47,121 nucleotides of DNA from Iodidimonas nitroreducens (GCA_000710935.1 BAYV01000021.1:1-47121), one strand, 5' to 3'. Positions 8,935-17,651 are shown, counted from the stretch's first letter. Translations and numbers: made by a program. Notes: generated by a model not told the origin, from the sequence alone.

Positions 8935-9416
8935 TGGGATTTGATATCATCAGGGCCCTGATGCACGATCCCCATGCCGTGGTGGCGCTGGATGCCATTC
9001 CCTATGCCCGGTTTTTGGGCCTCAGCCTTGAGCGATCAGGTGATGATGTGCGCCTGCATCTGGCCTTTTCTGCCAAGCATATCGGGGCGCCGGGGCGCTA
9101 TCATGGCGGGGTTTTGGGCGCGGCTTTGGAATTTGCGGCGATGGCGGAATTGATGTGGCAATCCCGGGGCAGCGGCGCTGAACTGACAAGCCTGCCCAAG
9201 CCGGTGACGCTGACCGTTGATTTTCTGCGCCCTGCAGGGCCGCAGGATCTTTATGCGGCGGCCAGCATCATCAAGCAGGGATCGCGGATCGCTTCGGTGC
9301 GATCACTGGCCTGGCAAGAGGACCGGGAAAAGCCGGTGGCCGAAGCGCAGATGCATTTTCTGCTGCCCCAGTCACCGGCTGCCCCGGAAAATCTACAAGA
9401 AAGCCTGCAGGGCTGA
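8934..9416 (+). CDS. PaaI-family hotdog thioesterase, second of a pair
   Basis: A 160-residue hotdog-fold protein of the PaaI type. It carries the family motif RYHGGVLGAALEFAAM, where the HGG turn and the helix acid form the catalytic site, and a C-terminal strand set (VTVDFLRPA-like, then AEAQMHFLLP). The ATG at 8934 overlaps the previous stop (TGATG), which implies translational coupling; a GTG at 8931 is the alternative. The substrate is unknown but would be an acyl-CoA or acyl-ACP. Confidence 0.82.
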   Translation: MGFDIIRALMHDPHAVVALDAIPYARFLGLSLERSGDDVRLHLAFSAKHIGAPGRYHGGVLGAALEFAAMAELMWQSRGSGAELTSLPKPVTLTVDFLRPAGPQDLYAAASIIKQGSRIASVRSLAWQEDREKPVAEAQMHFLLPQSPAAPENLQESLQG

Positions 9417-9429
9417 AGGCTTTTCCCTT
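9400..9429 (+). terminator. Possible terminator after the thioesterase pair
   Basis: AAGCCT (9401-9406) pairs with AGGCTT (9417-9422), and the hairpin is followed by TTCCCTTTAT. It overlaps the stop codon of the second thioesterase and lies between convergent genes. The T-tract is imperfect. Confidence 0.4.
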
Positions 9430-10808
9430 TATCCCTCGCCGAAAAGCAGGCCGCGAAAGGCAAATCCCAAAAAGATCAGCGCCAAAGCCAGCGGGCACAC
9501 ATAGCGCAGCATAAACAGCCAGATTTTGAACCCCCCATCACTCATGCTGTCAAGCTCATCGCGGATGCTGATCTTGCGCATCCGCCAGCCCACAAACAGG
9601 GCGATCAAAAGCCCACCCATGGGCATGATGATATTATTGGTGAGGAAATCCAGATTATCGAGGATGGTGCCGCGCCAGAAGGTCAGATCAGACCATAAAT
9701 TAAGGGATAAAACCGAACCGATCCCCAATATAAAAATGGCAATCCCGGTGCCGACAGCGGAAATTTTACGATGGATGCCGCGATGTTCCTCAAGCCAGGC
9801 CACAAAGGGTTCGAGGAGGGAAATGGCCGAGGTCAGGGCGGCGATGCCCAAAAGCAGGAAAAAGGCCCCGCCCACAAAGATGCCGCCGGGCATCTGGGCA
9901 AATGCAACCGGCAAAGTGATGAACACAAGCCCCGCCCCCGCGCCGGGTTCCAGCCCATATTGAAAAACGATGGGGAAAATGGCCAACCCCGCTAAAAGCG
10001 CCACCGCCGTATCGGCCCCGGCGATGATGAAGGCGGATTTGGGCAAAGACACATCCTTGGGCACATAAGCGCCATAGGCCATGATCGCCCCCAAAGCGAG
10101 GGAGAGAGAGAAGAAAGCCTGACCCAAGGCCTGGATCACTGTTTCAAAGGTGACTTTGGAAAAATCGGGCTGAAACAAAAAGCGGATGGCAGAGGCAGCA
10201 TCTCCCACGCTGAGGGCATAGATCACCAAAAGCAGCAACAGACCAAACAAGGCGGGCATCAGCCATGTGACGGCTTTTTCAAGCCCCCCATGAATGCCCC
10301 GGGCCACAACCGTGATGGTGATCGCCATGAACAGGGCATGCCACAACAGAACGAGCCAGAAATTTCCCGTTACGGCACCGAAATAATCCCCGGATGTATA
10401 TTGATTGAGAATGGTCAATGAGCCGGTGAAGCTGGCCACCATATAAGAGAGCGTGAGCCCGGCAATGACCGAATAAAAGCTTAAAACCAGAAGGGCACCA
10501 ACCACCCCGCTCCATCCGGCGACCGCCCAAAGCGGGGAGCGGCCTTCGTCCCGGGCGACCTTTTTCACCGCATTGGGGGGCGAGAGATGACCGCGTCGGC
10601 CCAATGTCAATTCAGCGATCATCACCGGCACCCCGATGCCAAACACAAAGGCCAGATAGATCAGAACGAACGCCCCCCCGCCGCCCTGACCCGCCTCATA
10701 AGGAAATTTCCAGATATTCCCAAGGCCCACGGCGCTGCCGACCGCAGCAAAAATAAAGGCGAGGCGCGACGACCAGTTTTCATGCGCGAGTGGTTCGGAT
10801 CGTGCCAT
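9429..10808 (-). CDS. Sodium-dependent transporter, neurotransmitter:sodium symporter family
   Basis: A 459-residue inner-membrane protein of the NSS (SNF/LeuT) family, which imports amino acids or similar solutes with sodium. The first membrane helix carries the signature GSAVGLGNIWKFPY, including the unwound sodium and substrate site, followed by GGGAFVLIYL. Eleven or so further hydrophobic helices can be traced. The start has AAGGAC seven bases upstream. The substrate cannot be read from sequence. It stands between the convergent thioesterase genes and upp, with 90 nt to upp. Confidence 0.92.
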   Translation of the reverse strand: MARSEPLAHENWSSRLAFIFAAVGSAVGLGNIWKFPYEAGQGGGGAFVLIYLAFVFGIGVPVMIAELTLGRRGHLSPPNAVKKVARDEGRSPLWAVAGWSGVVGALLVLSFYSVIAGLTLSYMVASFTGSLTILNQYTSGDYFGAVTGNFWLVLLWHALFMAITITVVARGIHGGLEKAVTWLMPALFGLLLLLVIYALSVGDAASAIRFLFQPDFSKVTFETVIQALGQAFFSLSLALGAIMAYGAYVPKDVSLPKSAFIIAGADTAVALLAGLAIFPIVFQYGLEPGAGAGLVFITLPVAFAQMPGGIFVGGAFFLLLGIAALTSAISLLEPFVAWLEEHRGIHRKISAVGTGIAIFILGIGSVLSLNLWSDLTFWRGTILDNLDFLTNNIIMPMGGLLIALFVGWRMRKISIRDELDSMSDGGFKIWLFMLRYVCPLALALIFLGFAFRGLLFGEG

Positions 10809-10898
10809 AATCTTGTCCTTCCCCTGATATGCGGCCCGATGAGGCCTTTCTATTTTATGCCGAATGGATATGTCATCCTGATCGCTTTGGCAAAAGCC

Positions 10899-11543
10899 TT
10901 ATTTTGTGCCGAACAATCGATCCCCCACATCACCCAAACCGGGGGTGATATAGCCATGTTCATTCAGGCCATCATCAAGGGCAGCGGAAAAAATCGGGAC
11001 ATCGGGATGGGCGGCCCGCAGGGTTTCAACACCCTTTGGGGCGGCAACCAAACACAGAAAGCGGATTTTATCGGCCCCCGCTTCCTTCACAAGGGAGACC
11101 GCCGCCGCTGCCGAATTGCCTGTGGCCAGCATGGGATCGACGATCAGAACATGGCGTTCGTCAAGGCTATGGGGCATTTTAAAATAATATTGCACAGGCT
11201 TCAGGGTCTCATGATCCCGATAAAGCCCCACATGCCCCACCCGGGCTGAAGGCACCAGATCGAGCAGGCCCTGCAACAGGCCATCGCCTGCCCGCATGAT
11301 CGAAACAAAGCAGGGCTTTTTACCGGAAAGCTGTTTTTGCACCGATTTTTCCAGCGGTGTTTCGATCTCGATATCCTGAAGGGGCAGATCGCGGGTGACT
11401 TCATAGGCCAAAAGCAGGCTGATTTCGCGTAAAAGCTGCCGAAATTGCGCGGAAGGGGTGTCTTTTTGGCGCATCAGGGTGAGTTTGTGCCGGATCAGCG
11501 GATGATCAACGATAGTGAGATCATGTCCTGTAGCCTTGGTCAT
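10899..11543 (-). CDS. upp: Uracil phosphoribosyltransferase
   Basis: A 214-residue enzyme that joins uracil to PRPP to give UMP in pyrimidine salvage. The PRPP loop is [13 protein letters not shown], and the C-terminal uracil-binding segment is [18 protein letters not shown]. Upstream of these are [11 protein letters not shown] and [10 protein letters not shown], as in the family. The ATG at 11543 is chosen because AAGGAGA lies just upstream; the frame stays open further, but the extra residues are not family-like. Confidence 0.96.
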   Translation of the reverse strand: MTKATGHDLTIVDHPLIRHKLTLMRQKDTPSAQFRQLLREISLLLAYEVTRDLPLQDIEIETPLEKSVQKQLSGKKPCFVSIMRAGDGLLQGLLDLVPSARVGHVGLYRDHETLKPVQYYFKMPHSLDERHVLIVDPMLATGNSAAAAVSLVKEAGADKIRFLCLVAAPKGVETLRAAHPDVPIFSAALDDGLNEHGYITPGLGDVGDRLFGTK

Positions 11544-11723
11544 TTTTATTCTCCTTTGTCCCATCGTTTCTTAGCACTCTGCTTGCAGGTTTTGGAAGCA
11601 ACATGATGGGGATGACTAGGGCCGATCACTTGCGATTGACTTGTCAGGCGTGAAAAAATTGCATAGATTAGTTTTTCTAATGAACTGTAACAGATTTTCT
11701 ATCTATAAAAATGGTGTGTCGCT
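11544..11723. other. Divergent intergenic region between upp and the DUF6356 gene
   Basis: This 180-nt region must contain promoters in both directions. TTGACT near 11636 on the plus strand is a possible -35 box for the DUF6356 gene, but the -10 box is unclear. A single TTAGCACTC-like half near 11571 was considered as a CIRCE site and rejected. Confidence 0.3.
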
Positions 11724-12002
11724 ATGATCCAAAAATGGTTTCTGGACCATCCGCAATCGGTGGGTGAGGGGTATTTCGCGCATATGGGAACGGCCATGCG
11801 CTTTTCCGGCCTCTTGTTTCTGGGGGCGGTGGTCTGTTTTTTTCATGCGCTTTTGCCCGCCATGTTCACCAAAACCGGCAGCACGATCATCAGCCGCCTT
11901 CATGAAAAAATGGTGCGCAATCGTCGCCGGGTGCCGGGTGCTGCATCTTCGGCAGGATCGCGATCCTATAAAGGCGAAGATAGCTTTGATTATGTGATTT
12001 AA
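11724..12002 (+). CDS. DUF6356 family protein
   Basis: A 92-residue protein with the family pattern FLDHPQSVGEGYFAHMGTAM at the N-terminus, then one hydrophobic helix (about residues 27-47), then TGSTIISRLHEKMVRNRRR. This is the layout of the uncharacterised DUF6356 family. One membrane segment with an amphipathic N-terminus suggests an inner-membrane location. The tail is Ser/Arg-rich. Its stop overlaps the stop of the convergent metallopeptidase gene by 4 nt. The function is unknown. Confidence 0.8.
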   Translation: MIQKWFLDHPQSVGEGYFAHMGTAMRFSGLLFLGAVVCFFHALLPAMFTKTGSTIISRLHEKMVRNRRRVPGAASSAGSRSYKGEDSFDYVI

Positions 12003-13165
12003 AGCCCTTTTCCGGGGGTGGCGCTTTGCGCGCCCATCCGGCCAAAAGCTGTGGAATCGAACCGATCCGCATCATTCAGACCATTGAGCAGATCATGGAT
12101 GAAGCCCAGCTTTTCGATCACCTTTTGCGACAGGACGAAGGGATAGAGATCGGGCTGCCCCATAGAGCGATTGAGGCTGTTGACCGCATGGGTCAAGGGT
12201 AGCCATGTTCCGATGATGGCTTGGAAATCGGGTTCGCCATAGGGGTCGAAATCCGCTGATGTCATGGTTTTGGCAATTGTTGATGTGCGCGGGGAGACCC
12301 GCATGCCAAAATGATGTGCGGTTTCCAAAGTATCGACCATATGCATATAATGCGCCCAGCATTCCGCCCAATCTTCCCAGGGATGGGCCGCCGCATAGGC
12401 GCTGACATAGCTTTCTTCCCAATCAGGTTTTGTATATTGATTATAATGGGCTTCGAGCGCCTTTTGATAATTGGCCCGCTCATCCCCAAAAAGCCCGCGA
12501 AACGGATCGATTCGCTGGCCATCCCGGATCAGCCGTTCCCAATAATAATGGCCGATTTCATGGCGGAAATGCCCTAAAAGCGTGCGATAGGGCTCGGAAA
12601 ACTGCCGCCTGCGTTCTTCGCGCACCACATCATCGGCTTCGGCGATATTGATGGTGATCACCCCTCTGGCATGGCCGGTCAGGATCACCGAAGAATGTTC
12701 GGTGACATAATCCGCGATATTGGGATCGGCCAGAAAATCGAAGGCCAGCCCGTATGCGGGATGATCAAATTTGCTGATGATGGGGAGGCGCAGGCGCAAA
12801 AGCCCATAAATCAGCCGATGCTTGGCGGCTTCCACTTTTTCCCATAGCAAAACCGATGCCGGATCGCCCAGATCGGGCACCGTGCGATTGAACCGGCAGG
12901 CGGTGCAATAATCATCGGATTTTTCCGCCGGGATCAACCAGTTGCAGGCATCATAGATGGTATTGGCACAAAGCTTGAAATGATCATCAGGGTCTCTCAC
13001 AGATCGCCAAAGCTGCGCCCATCCCTGTTTTTCGCCGCTGATGGGTTCGATTGCGGTCAGCCGCATCTGATCATCACGAAAACCGATGCGAGACCCGCAG
13101 CGTTCGCAATGCACATTTTCAAAATAGATCAGATTTTTGCATTTATCGCATTCAAATAGCCGCAT
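11999..13165 (-). CDS. Zinc-ribbon putative zinc metallopeptidase
   Basis: A 388-residue protein. The N-terminus is a zinc ribbon (C6, C9, C20, C23), with another cysteine group at about C66, C74, C87 and C90. The middle carries the gluzincin-type motif HEIGHYYWE (H202, E203, H206), so the protein should be a zinc peptidase. This matches the family annotated as putative zinc-binding metallopeptidase (zinc-ribbon_6 plus Peptidase_Mx in Pfam terms, from memory). The ATG at 13165 puts the first ribbon cysteine at residue 6; an upstream frame extension looks unreal. It is the last gene of a cluster with the alpha-E protein and the circularly permuted ATP-grasp. That context suggests it processes a peptide product of the ligase (inference). 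Confidence 0.87.
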   Translation of the reverse strand: MRLFECDKCKNLIYFENVHCERCGSRIGFRDDQMRLTAIEPISGEKQGWAQLWRSVRDPDDHFKLCANTIYDACNWLIPAEKSDDYCTACRFNRTVPDLGDPASVLLWEKVEAAKHRLIYGLLRLRLPIISKFDHPAYGLAFDFLADPNIADYVTEHSSVILTGHARGVITINIAEADDVVREERRRQFSEPYRTLLGHFRHEIGHYYWERLIRDGQRIDPFRGLFGDERANYQKALEAHYNQYTKPDWEESYVSAYAAAHPWEDWAECWAHYMHMVDTLETAHHFGMRVSPRTSTIAKTMTSADFDPYGEPDFQAIIGTWLPLTHAVNSLNRSMGQPDLYPFVLSQKVIEKLGFIHDLLNGLNDADRFDSTAFGRMGAQSATPGKGL

Positions 13166-13261
13166 GGCCTGATTTCCAAAACTCAACACGCTGGCGGATG
13201 GCTGTAAAGCGCATGTCTCCGCCAACAGGGAACACAGACTAACCGGAATGGCCCCGATGCT

Positions 13262-14209
13262 CTAGGGGGCAAAAAATTCTTCTTCCAAAAGCGACGTGAT
13301 ATCGATCAGATGCTTTTGCAGATCATCAAGATAATCATGCATCCCCGATGCGATCACATCCTTGATCGCGCTTTGGCGCACATGGGATTGAAAGGCTTTC
13401 ATGGCATCAAGGGCGGTGCGTTTCTGATCGCTGCCAAAGCTTTCATGCAGATCTTTTAAAGCAAGGCAGGCCTCAGAGATCGAGGCCGAAACCGAGCGCG
13501 GAAAGCGTTCATCAAACAGCAGAAATCCGGCGGCACTTTCGGCGCTGAAGCCTTTGCTATGAACCCGGCGATAGGCATGAAAGCCCGCAGCCGAACGCAA
13601 AAGCGCATTCCATTGCGACATATCGGATGCCGAACCCATATCGGCATCCCCCATCTGCAAAGCTTCATATTTGGCATCGAGAAGGCGGGAGGTTTGATCG
13701 GCCCGCTCTAGGTTCATACCGATTTTGGAAAAATACCAGCTATCGTCTTTATACAGGGTTTCGGCGGTAATACCGCTGAAGGTCTGGCAGGCTTCCTTGA
13801 TGCGGGCACACACCAGATTGAGCCGTTCCTCGCTGATATCCCGCCGTTTCATCCCCCGCATGGAATTATAGAATGTATTGAGATGGAACCACATTTCGGT
13901 GGAAATCTGAGGGCGCAGGGCCCGCGCATTTTGCCGGGCCATTTTCAGATTGGCATAGATCGATGTGGGATTGTCGCCATCGAGAATATAAAAATAGAGA
14001 ACATTTTCCGCCGTGGGCTTTAAATCCTGCGCCAGAAAACGCTCGTCATCGGCGTAGATTTTCAAAACGGACAGCCAATTATGGGTGCCATCTTTTTGAT
14101 GCCCAAAGCTTTCCTGAACATCCAAAATCCGCGCAATATTGTTCATGCGCTCGACCTGACGAGACATCCAGAAAATTTCTTCAGCGTGTCTGGCGAGAAG
14201 TTTATGCAA
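13262..14209 (-). CDS. Alpha-E domain protein (DUF403)
   Basis: A 315-residue, mostly alpha-helical protein beginning LLARHAEEIFWMSRQVERM, the typical opening of the alpha-E superfamily. Further pattern residues include NLERADQTSRLLDAKYE near residue 175. The family is almost always encoded beside circularly permuted ATP-grasp proteins and is thought to work with them in an uncharacterised peptide-ligase system. Here its start overlaps the ATP-grasp stop by 8 nt. No enzymatic motif can be named. Confidence 0.9.
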   Translation of the reverse strand: MHKLLARHAEEIFWMSRQVERMNNIARILDVQESFGHQKDGTHNWLSVLKIYADDERFLAQDLKPTAENVLYFYILDGDNPTSIYANLKMARQNARALRPQISTEMWFHLNTFYNSMRGMKRRDISEERLNLVCARIKEACQTFSGITAETLYKDDSWYFSKIGMNLERADQTSRLLDAKYEALQMGDADMGSASDMSQWNALLRSAAGFHAYRRVHSKGFSAESAAGFLLFDERFPRSVSASISEACLALKDLHESFGSDQKRTALDAMKAFQSHVRQSAIKDVIASGMHDYLDDLQKHLIDITSLLEEEFFAP

Positions 14210-15680
14210 GAACCCATGTATCCTTTGAACCGCCGCCCTGGCTTGAATTGACGATGAGCGAGCCTTTTTTCAGCGCCACCCGTGTCAGCCCACCCGGCAA
14301 AACCCAGGTGGATCGCCCGCTGACCACAAAGGGCCGCAAATCGACATGGCGCGGCTCCACACCCCGGCTGCACAAGGTAGGGGCCACCGAAAGGGAGATC
14401 ATGGGCTGGCTGATGAAATTATCCGGTGCCGCCTTTAATTTCCGCCTGAGATCGGCCAGCACCTTTTTGCTTGAACGCGGGCCGATGACCACCCCATAGC
14501 CGCCCGATTCGCCTACGGGCTTCACCACCAGATTTTCCAGATTCTGAAGGGTATAGGCAAGGCCCTCGGGCTCGCGGCAGATATGGGTTTCCACATTGGG
14601 CAGGATGGCATCCTCCCCCAGATAATAGCGGATGATGCGCGGCATATAGGCATAGATGGCCTTGTCATCGGCAATGCCGGTGCCAATCGCATTGGTGAGG
14701 GTGACATTGCCGGCCCGATAGGCACGCATCAGGCCGGGCACCCCCAAAAGGCTTTTGGGGTTGAAGGCTTCTGGGTCGATGAACTGATCATCGATCCGCC
14801 GATAGATAATATCCACCGGTTCAAGGCCGAGGATGGTTTTCATGTAAACGCGATCATTATCCACCAGCAGATCGCGGCCTTCCACCAAGGGAACGCCCAT
14901 TTCCCGGGCCAGAAACACATGCTCGAAATAGGCGGAATTAAAGGTGCCGGGCGAGAGCAGCACCACCTGCGGATTTTCAAGGCTTGGGTTCATCGCCAAT
15001 TGCCGCAGGCTTTCCACCAGCCTTTGGCCATAATCGGATACCGTTCTGATGCTGGTGGCGCGCGCCAGATCGGGAAAGGTGCGTAAGGTGAGATGGCGGT
15101 TTTCCACCACATAGGAAACCCCCGAAGGCGTGCGGGCATTATCTTCTAAAACCAGAAATTCGCCATCCGCGCCGCGCACCAGATCCACCCCACAAATGCT
15201 GGCATAGCTTTTATGGGGCAGGGTAAGCCCCTCCATCTGCGGGCTGTAATTCTTGTTGGTCAAAACCAGATCTTTGGGCACCACCTTGTCTTTGAGAATT
15301 TTGGCATCATGATAGATATCATCCAAAAACAGATTGATCGCGGTTACCCTTTGGATCGATCCTCGTTCGATATGGGCCCATTGCTTTTGGGTGATCACCC
15401 GGGGCAGGGCATCGAAGGGCAGCACCCGATCGATCTGATCGCGCTGGGAATATACGGTGAAGGTGATGCCCAGATTATAAAGTTCGCGGGTCACGGCGGC
15501 GGTGCGCTTGCGCAGATCGCCCACAGTCAGGGCATTGATTTTTTCGATGACCGGGGCCAAAGCGCGCAATTGCTCCTGATTTTTGCCGCCTTCAAGGCCG
15601 CCGAGCAATTCGCAATAATATCCGCCCGGATCATAGTCTTTCAAAAGTCCACTCAGTAAAGTGGAATTCATAAATAGCAT
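14202..15680 (-). CDS. Circularly permuted ATP-grasp type 2 protein
   Basis: About 492 residues. The order of motifs matches the circularly permuted ATP-grasp (DUF404/DUF407) family: an N-terminal YDPGGYYCELLG, a segment VLEDNARTPSGVSYVVENR, then LVVKPVGESGGYGVVIGP, and a C-terminal LPGGLTRVALKKGSLIVNSSQGGGSKD. ATP-grasp enzymes join a carboxylate to an amine via an acyl phosphate, but the substrate of this family is unknown. The start may be ATG 15680 or ATG 15671; neither has a strong ribosome-binding site. It opens a leftward cluster with the alpha-E and metallopeptidase genes. Confidence 0.92.
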   Translation of the reverse strand: MLFMNSTLLSGLLKDYDPGGYYCELLGGLEGGKNQEQLRALAPVIEKINALTVGDLRKRTAAVTRELYNLGITFTVYSQRDQIDRVLPFDALPRVITQKQWAHIERGSIQRVTAINLFLDDIYHDAKILKDKVVPKDLVLTNKNYSPQMEGLTLPHKSYASICGVDLVRGADGEFLVLEDNARTPSGVSYVVENRHLTLRTFPDLARATSIRTVSDYGQRLVESLRQLAMNPSLENPQVVLLSPGTFNSAYFEHVFLAREMGVPLVEGRDLLVDNDRVYMKTILGLEPVDIIYRRIDDQFIDPEAFNPKSLLGVPGLMRAYRAGNVTLTNAIGTGIADDKAIYAYMPRIIRYYLGEDAILPNVETHICREPEGLAYTLQNLENLVVKPVGESGGYGVVIGPRSSKKVLADLRRKLKAAPDNFISQPMISLSVAPTLCSRGVEPRHVDLRPFVVSGRSTWVLPGGLTRVALKKGSLIVNSSQGGGSKDTWVLA

Positions 15681-15836
15681 CCAAATGAAAAGGTTATTTT
15701 TTGCATAGTGTCATATAATTGCCTTTTTAAACCAGAAATGCACCCATTTTATTGCCATTTTAGCAGGAAGCTGTTTGATTTGTGATCTGGGGTCCTGACC
15801 CTAAGGCCTTCATCTTGGAAAAAAGACAGGATTTTT

Positions 15837-17090
15837 ATGTCTGCCAATGAATTGGCCATTGTTGCGGCCGCTGTATTGCTGTTCGGGCTTTTTGGTAAAC
15901 GCCTTGGGGGCGGCTTGCTCACCATTCCCCTTGTTTTCAGTCTTTTCGGTTTTGCGCTGGGGGATGCTGGTCTTGATCTTGTGACCTTTGAGGCGATGGA
16001 CGGCACGATTTTGATGATCGCTGAATTGACCCTCACCCTCATCTTGTTCAGCGATGCAGCGCGGTTGGATGTCAAAACGCTGCTGAAGGAACGTCAGTTG
16101 GCGATAAGGATGCTGCTGATCGGGATGCCGGTGGCCCTTGTTCTGGGGGCCGGGCTGGCATATTGGCTGTTTCCCGGGATCGGTCTTTTGCCGGCGTTTC
16201 TTCTGGCGGCCATGCTGGTGCCCACCGATGCCGCCCTTGGCCAGCCCATTTTAAACCATCCCGATATCCCCCTCAAAACCCGTCAGGTGATGATTGCTGA
16301 AAGCGGATTGAATGATGGTCTGGCGCTGCCTGCGGTGGTGATGCTGGCGATTTTCGCCTCGGTGGCTCATGCCGGTGGGGCGGGGAGCGCGGAGGGGAGT
16401 GCATCAATGCACGGGGTGGATGGGTCAGCCCTGTCGATGGCCGTCTTTGCCGGCAAGCAGATCATTTTGGGGCCGCTTTTTGGGGGGCTTGTGGCCCTTA
16501 TCGGGGGGCGGTGGCTTGATCGGGCCATCAGCGGCAAAAAGATCGATGATAAAATCGAAGGGATCATTTTGCTGGCTTTGGCGATCTTATCTTATGCGCT
16601 GGCCGAATCCTTGGGCGGCAATGGCTTTTTGGCGGCGTTTGCGGCCGGGATCACCCTTGGCTGCACGGTGCGCCATCGCTGTGGCTCTTTGATCGATTTC
16701 ATGGAGGAAGAAGGCCAGATCCTGACCATGTTTGCTTTTTTGCTGTTTGGCGCGATGCTTTTGCCCGAAGGGCTGGCGGTGGCGGGTCCGGCAACGGTTC
16801 TTTATGCGCTGGGCAGTCTTTTCGTGGTGCGGATTTTGGCCATCCTTGTGGCCCTGATCGGCAGCAAGGCCCCATGGAAGGAACGGCTTTTGATGGGATG
16901 GTTCGGGCCGCGCGGGCTGGCATCCCTGCTTTTTGCGCTGATGATTCTTGAGATTTATCCGATCCCCCAAGCCCAGGAGATTCGCGCCTGTGTCATGCTG
17001 ACTGTGGGCTTTTCGGTGATTTTGCATGGGCTGAGCGCCATGCCTTTGGCAAAGCTTTATGGGCGTTCGATCAAATCGAAACCCCGCTGA
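15837..17090 (+). CDS. Cation:proton antiporter (CPA family)
   Basis: A 417-residue inner-membrane protein with about twelve hydrophobic helices. It resembles sodium/proton antiporters of the CPA1 group. The acidic helix segments MLVPTDAALGQPIL and IAESGLNDGLALPAVV correspond to the TDA and ND ion-binding motifs, and GWFGPRGLASLLFAL lies near the C-terminus. AGGA precedes the ATG. No cytoplasmic RCK/TrkA domain follows, so this is a bare transporter. Its stop codon lies inside the first unit of a short tandem repeat. Confidence 0.9.
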   Translation: MSANELAIVAAAVLLFGLFGKRLGGGLLTIPLVFSLFGFALGDAGLDLVTFEAMDGTILMIAELTLTLILFSDAARLDVKTLLKERQLAIRMLLIGMPVALVLGAGLAYWLFPGIGLLPAFLLAAMLVPTDAALGQPILNHPDIPLKTRQVMIAESGLNDGLALPAVVMLAIFASVAHAGGAGSAEGSASMHGVDGSALSMAVFAGKQIILGPLFGGLVALIGGRWLDRAISGKKIDDKIEGIILLALAILSYALAESLGGNGFLAAFAAGITLGCTVRHRCGSLIDFMEEEGQILTMFAFLLFGAMLLPEGLAVAGPATVLYALGSLFVVRILAILVALIGSKAPWKERLLMGWFGPRGLASLLFALMILEIYPIPQAQEIRACVMLTVGFSVILHGLSAMPLAKLYGRSIKSKPR

Positions 17091-17128
17091 ACAGGCGCCT
17101 CGCTGAACAGGCGCCTCGCTGAACAGGC
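17085..17128. repeat. 16-bp tandem repeat, 2.75 copies
   Basis: The unit CGCTGAACAGGCGCCT occurs at 17085-17100 and 17101-17116, with 12 bases of a third copy at 17117-17128. The first copy holds the antiporter stop codon. The self-complementary GGCGCC of copies 1 and 2 can form a hairpin. The repeat ends 1 nt before the encoded CCA of the tRNA gene. Confidence 0.9.
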
Positions 17129-17129
17129 A

Positions 17130-17204
17130 TGGTGGGCGCGGCAGGATTTGAACCTGCGACCCCTGCGGTGTGAACACAGTGCTCTACCCCTGAGCTACGC
17201 GCCC
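17130..17204 (-). tRNA. tRNA-Val (anticodon CAC)
   Basis: On the minus strand a complete 75-nt tRNA can be folded: acceptor GGGCGCG/CGCGCCC, D arm GCTC/GAGC, anticodon stem CTGTG/CGCAG with loop TTCACAC, and T arm GCAGG-TTCAAAT-CCTGC. The discriminator is A and CCA is encoded. The anticodon is CAC, reading GUG valine codons. Confidence 0.96.
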
Positions 17205-17224
17205 TCGCCTGCGAGAGGGGCCTT

Positions 17225-17251
17225 ATAATACCGCTTTAAAGTCCTGCGCAA
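17225..17251 (-). promoter_or_regulatory. Possible tRNA-Val promoter
   Basis: On the minus strand TATTAT (17230-17225) lies about 20 nt before the tRNA 5' end, with TTGCGC 15 nt further upstream. The spacing is slightly short. Confidence 0.4.
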
Positions 17252-17336
17252 GATTTTTCCTGCGCAAAGGGGGCGCAAATGTTCAAAGCCTGAAATCAAT
17301 CCTTGATCGCGGCGCGGTTTGTGGCACTTTTTCCCC

Positions 17337-17549
17337 ATGGATATGACCATGACACTCATTTTGATGGGGGCCGCCCTTGGTCTTTTGGGCTTGGCAACTT
17401 TGGGCGGGCGGCGGGCCTATGTGCCGGGGAAGCCCCCTTTGATCCCTTATGGGGCCCTGCAATTTTTGGCGATTCTGCTGATTTTGCTGTTTGCCGGTCA
17501 TCTGATCACCCTCATCACCGGCCAGCCCTTTCGCGGGCGGCTAGGATAA
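17337..17549 (+). CDS. Small two-helix membrane protein
   Basis: A 70-residue protein with two hydrophobic helices (about residues 4-19 and 40-58) joined by a basic loop RRAYVPGKPPLIPYG, and ending HLITLITGQPFRGRLG. I recall this layout from small uncharacterised alphaproteobacterial membrane proteins. The start is ATG 17337; longer frames upstream and in another frame are judged spurious because they lack a ribosome-binding site. It is a monocistronic unit downstream of the divergent tRNA gene. Confidence 0.6.
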   Translation: MDMTMTLILMGAALGLLGLATLGGRRAYVPGKPPLIPYGALQFLAILLILLFAGHLITLITGQPFRGRLG

Positions 17550-17577
17550 ATCCCAATTTTTTGAACGGCTTGGCCAT

Positions 17578-17597
17578 CCTGCATAAAAAAATGCAGG
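17578..17597. other. Short hairpin after the small membrane protein gene
   Basis: CCTGCAT and ATGCAGG form a perfect 7-bp stem around an A6 loop. No T-tract follows on either strand, so it is not a standard terminator, though it could end or protect the mRNA. Confidence 0.4.
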
Positions 17598-17620
17598 GGG
17601 ACGAAAAATAACACTTGCTT

Positions 17621-17651
17621 TTGGATTTAGTGTACTACATAACTAATACAC
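17621..17651 (+). promoter_or_regulatory. Promoter with embedded palindromic operator
   Basis: TTGGAT (17621-17626) and TAATAC (17644-17649) are 17 nt apart and make a good sigma-70 promoter. The palindrome GTGTACTA-N6-TAATACAC (17630-17651, one mismatch) fills the spacer and covers the -10 box. A bound repressor there would block transcription. The shape resembles operators of GntR-family regulators, but that identity is inference and no regulator gene is adjacent. Confidence 0.55.

Noticed and set aside
11568-11600. TTAGCACTC-like sequence resembling half of a CIRCE heat-shock element upstream of upp
   Set aside because: The second half (GAGTGCTAA after nine bases) is missing, and upp is not a heat-shock gene.
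17303-17611. 102-codon plus-strand ORF overlapping the small membrane protein in another frame
   Set aside because: The other frame gives two clean hydrophobic helices and a familiar C-terminus, while this one has mixed composition and no ribosome-binding site.
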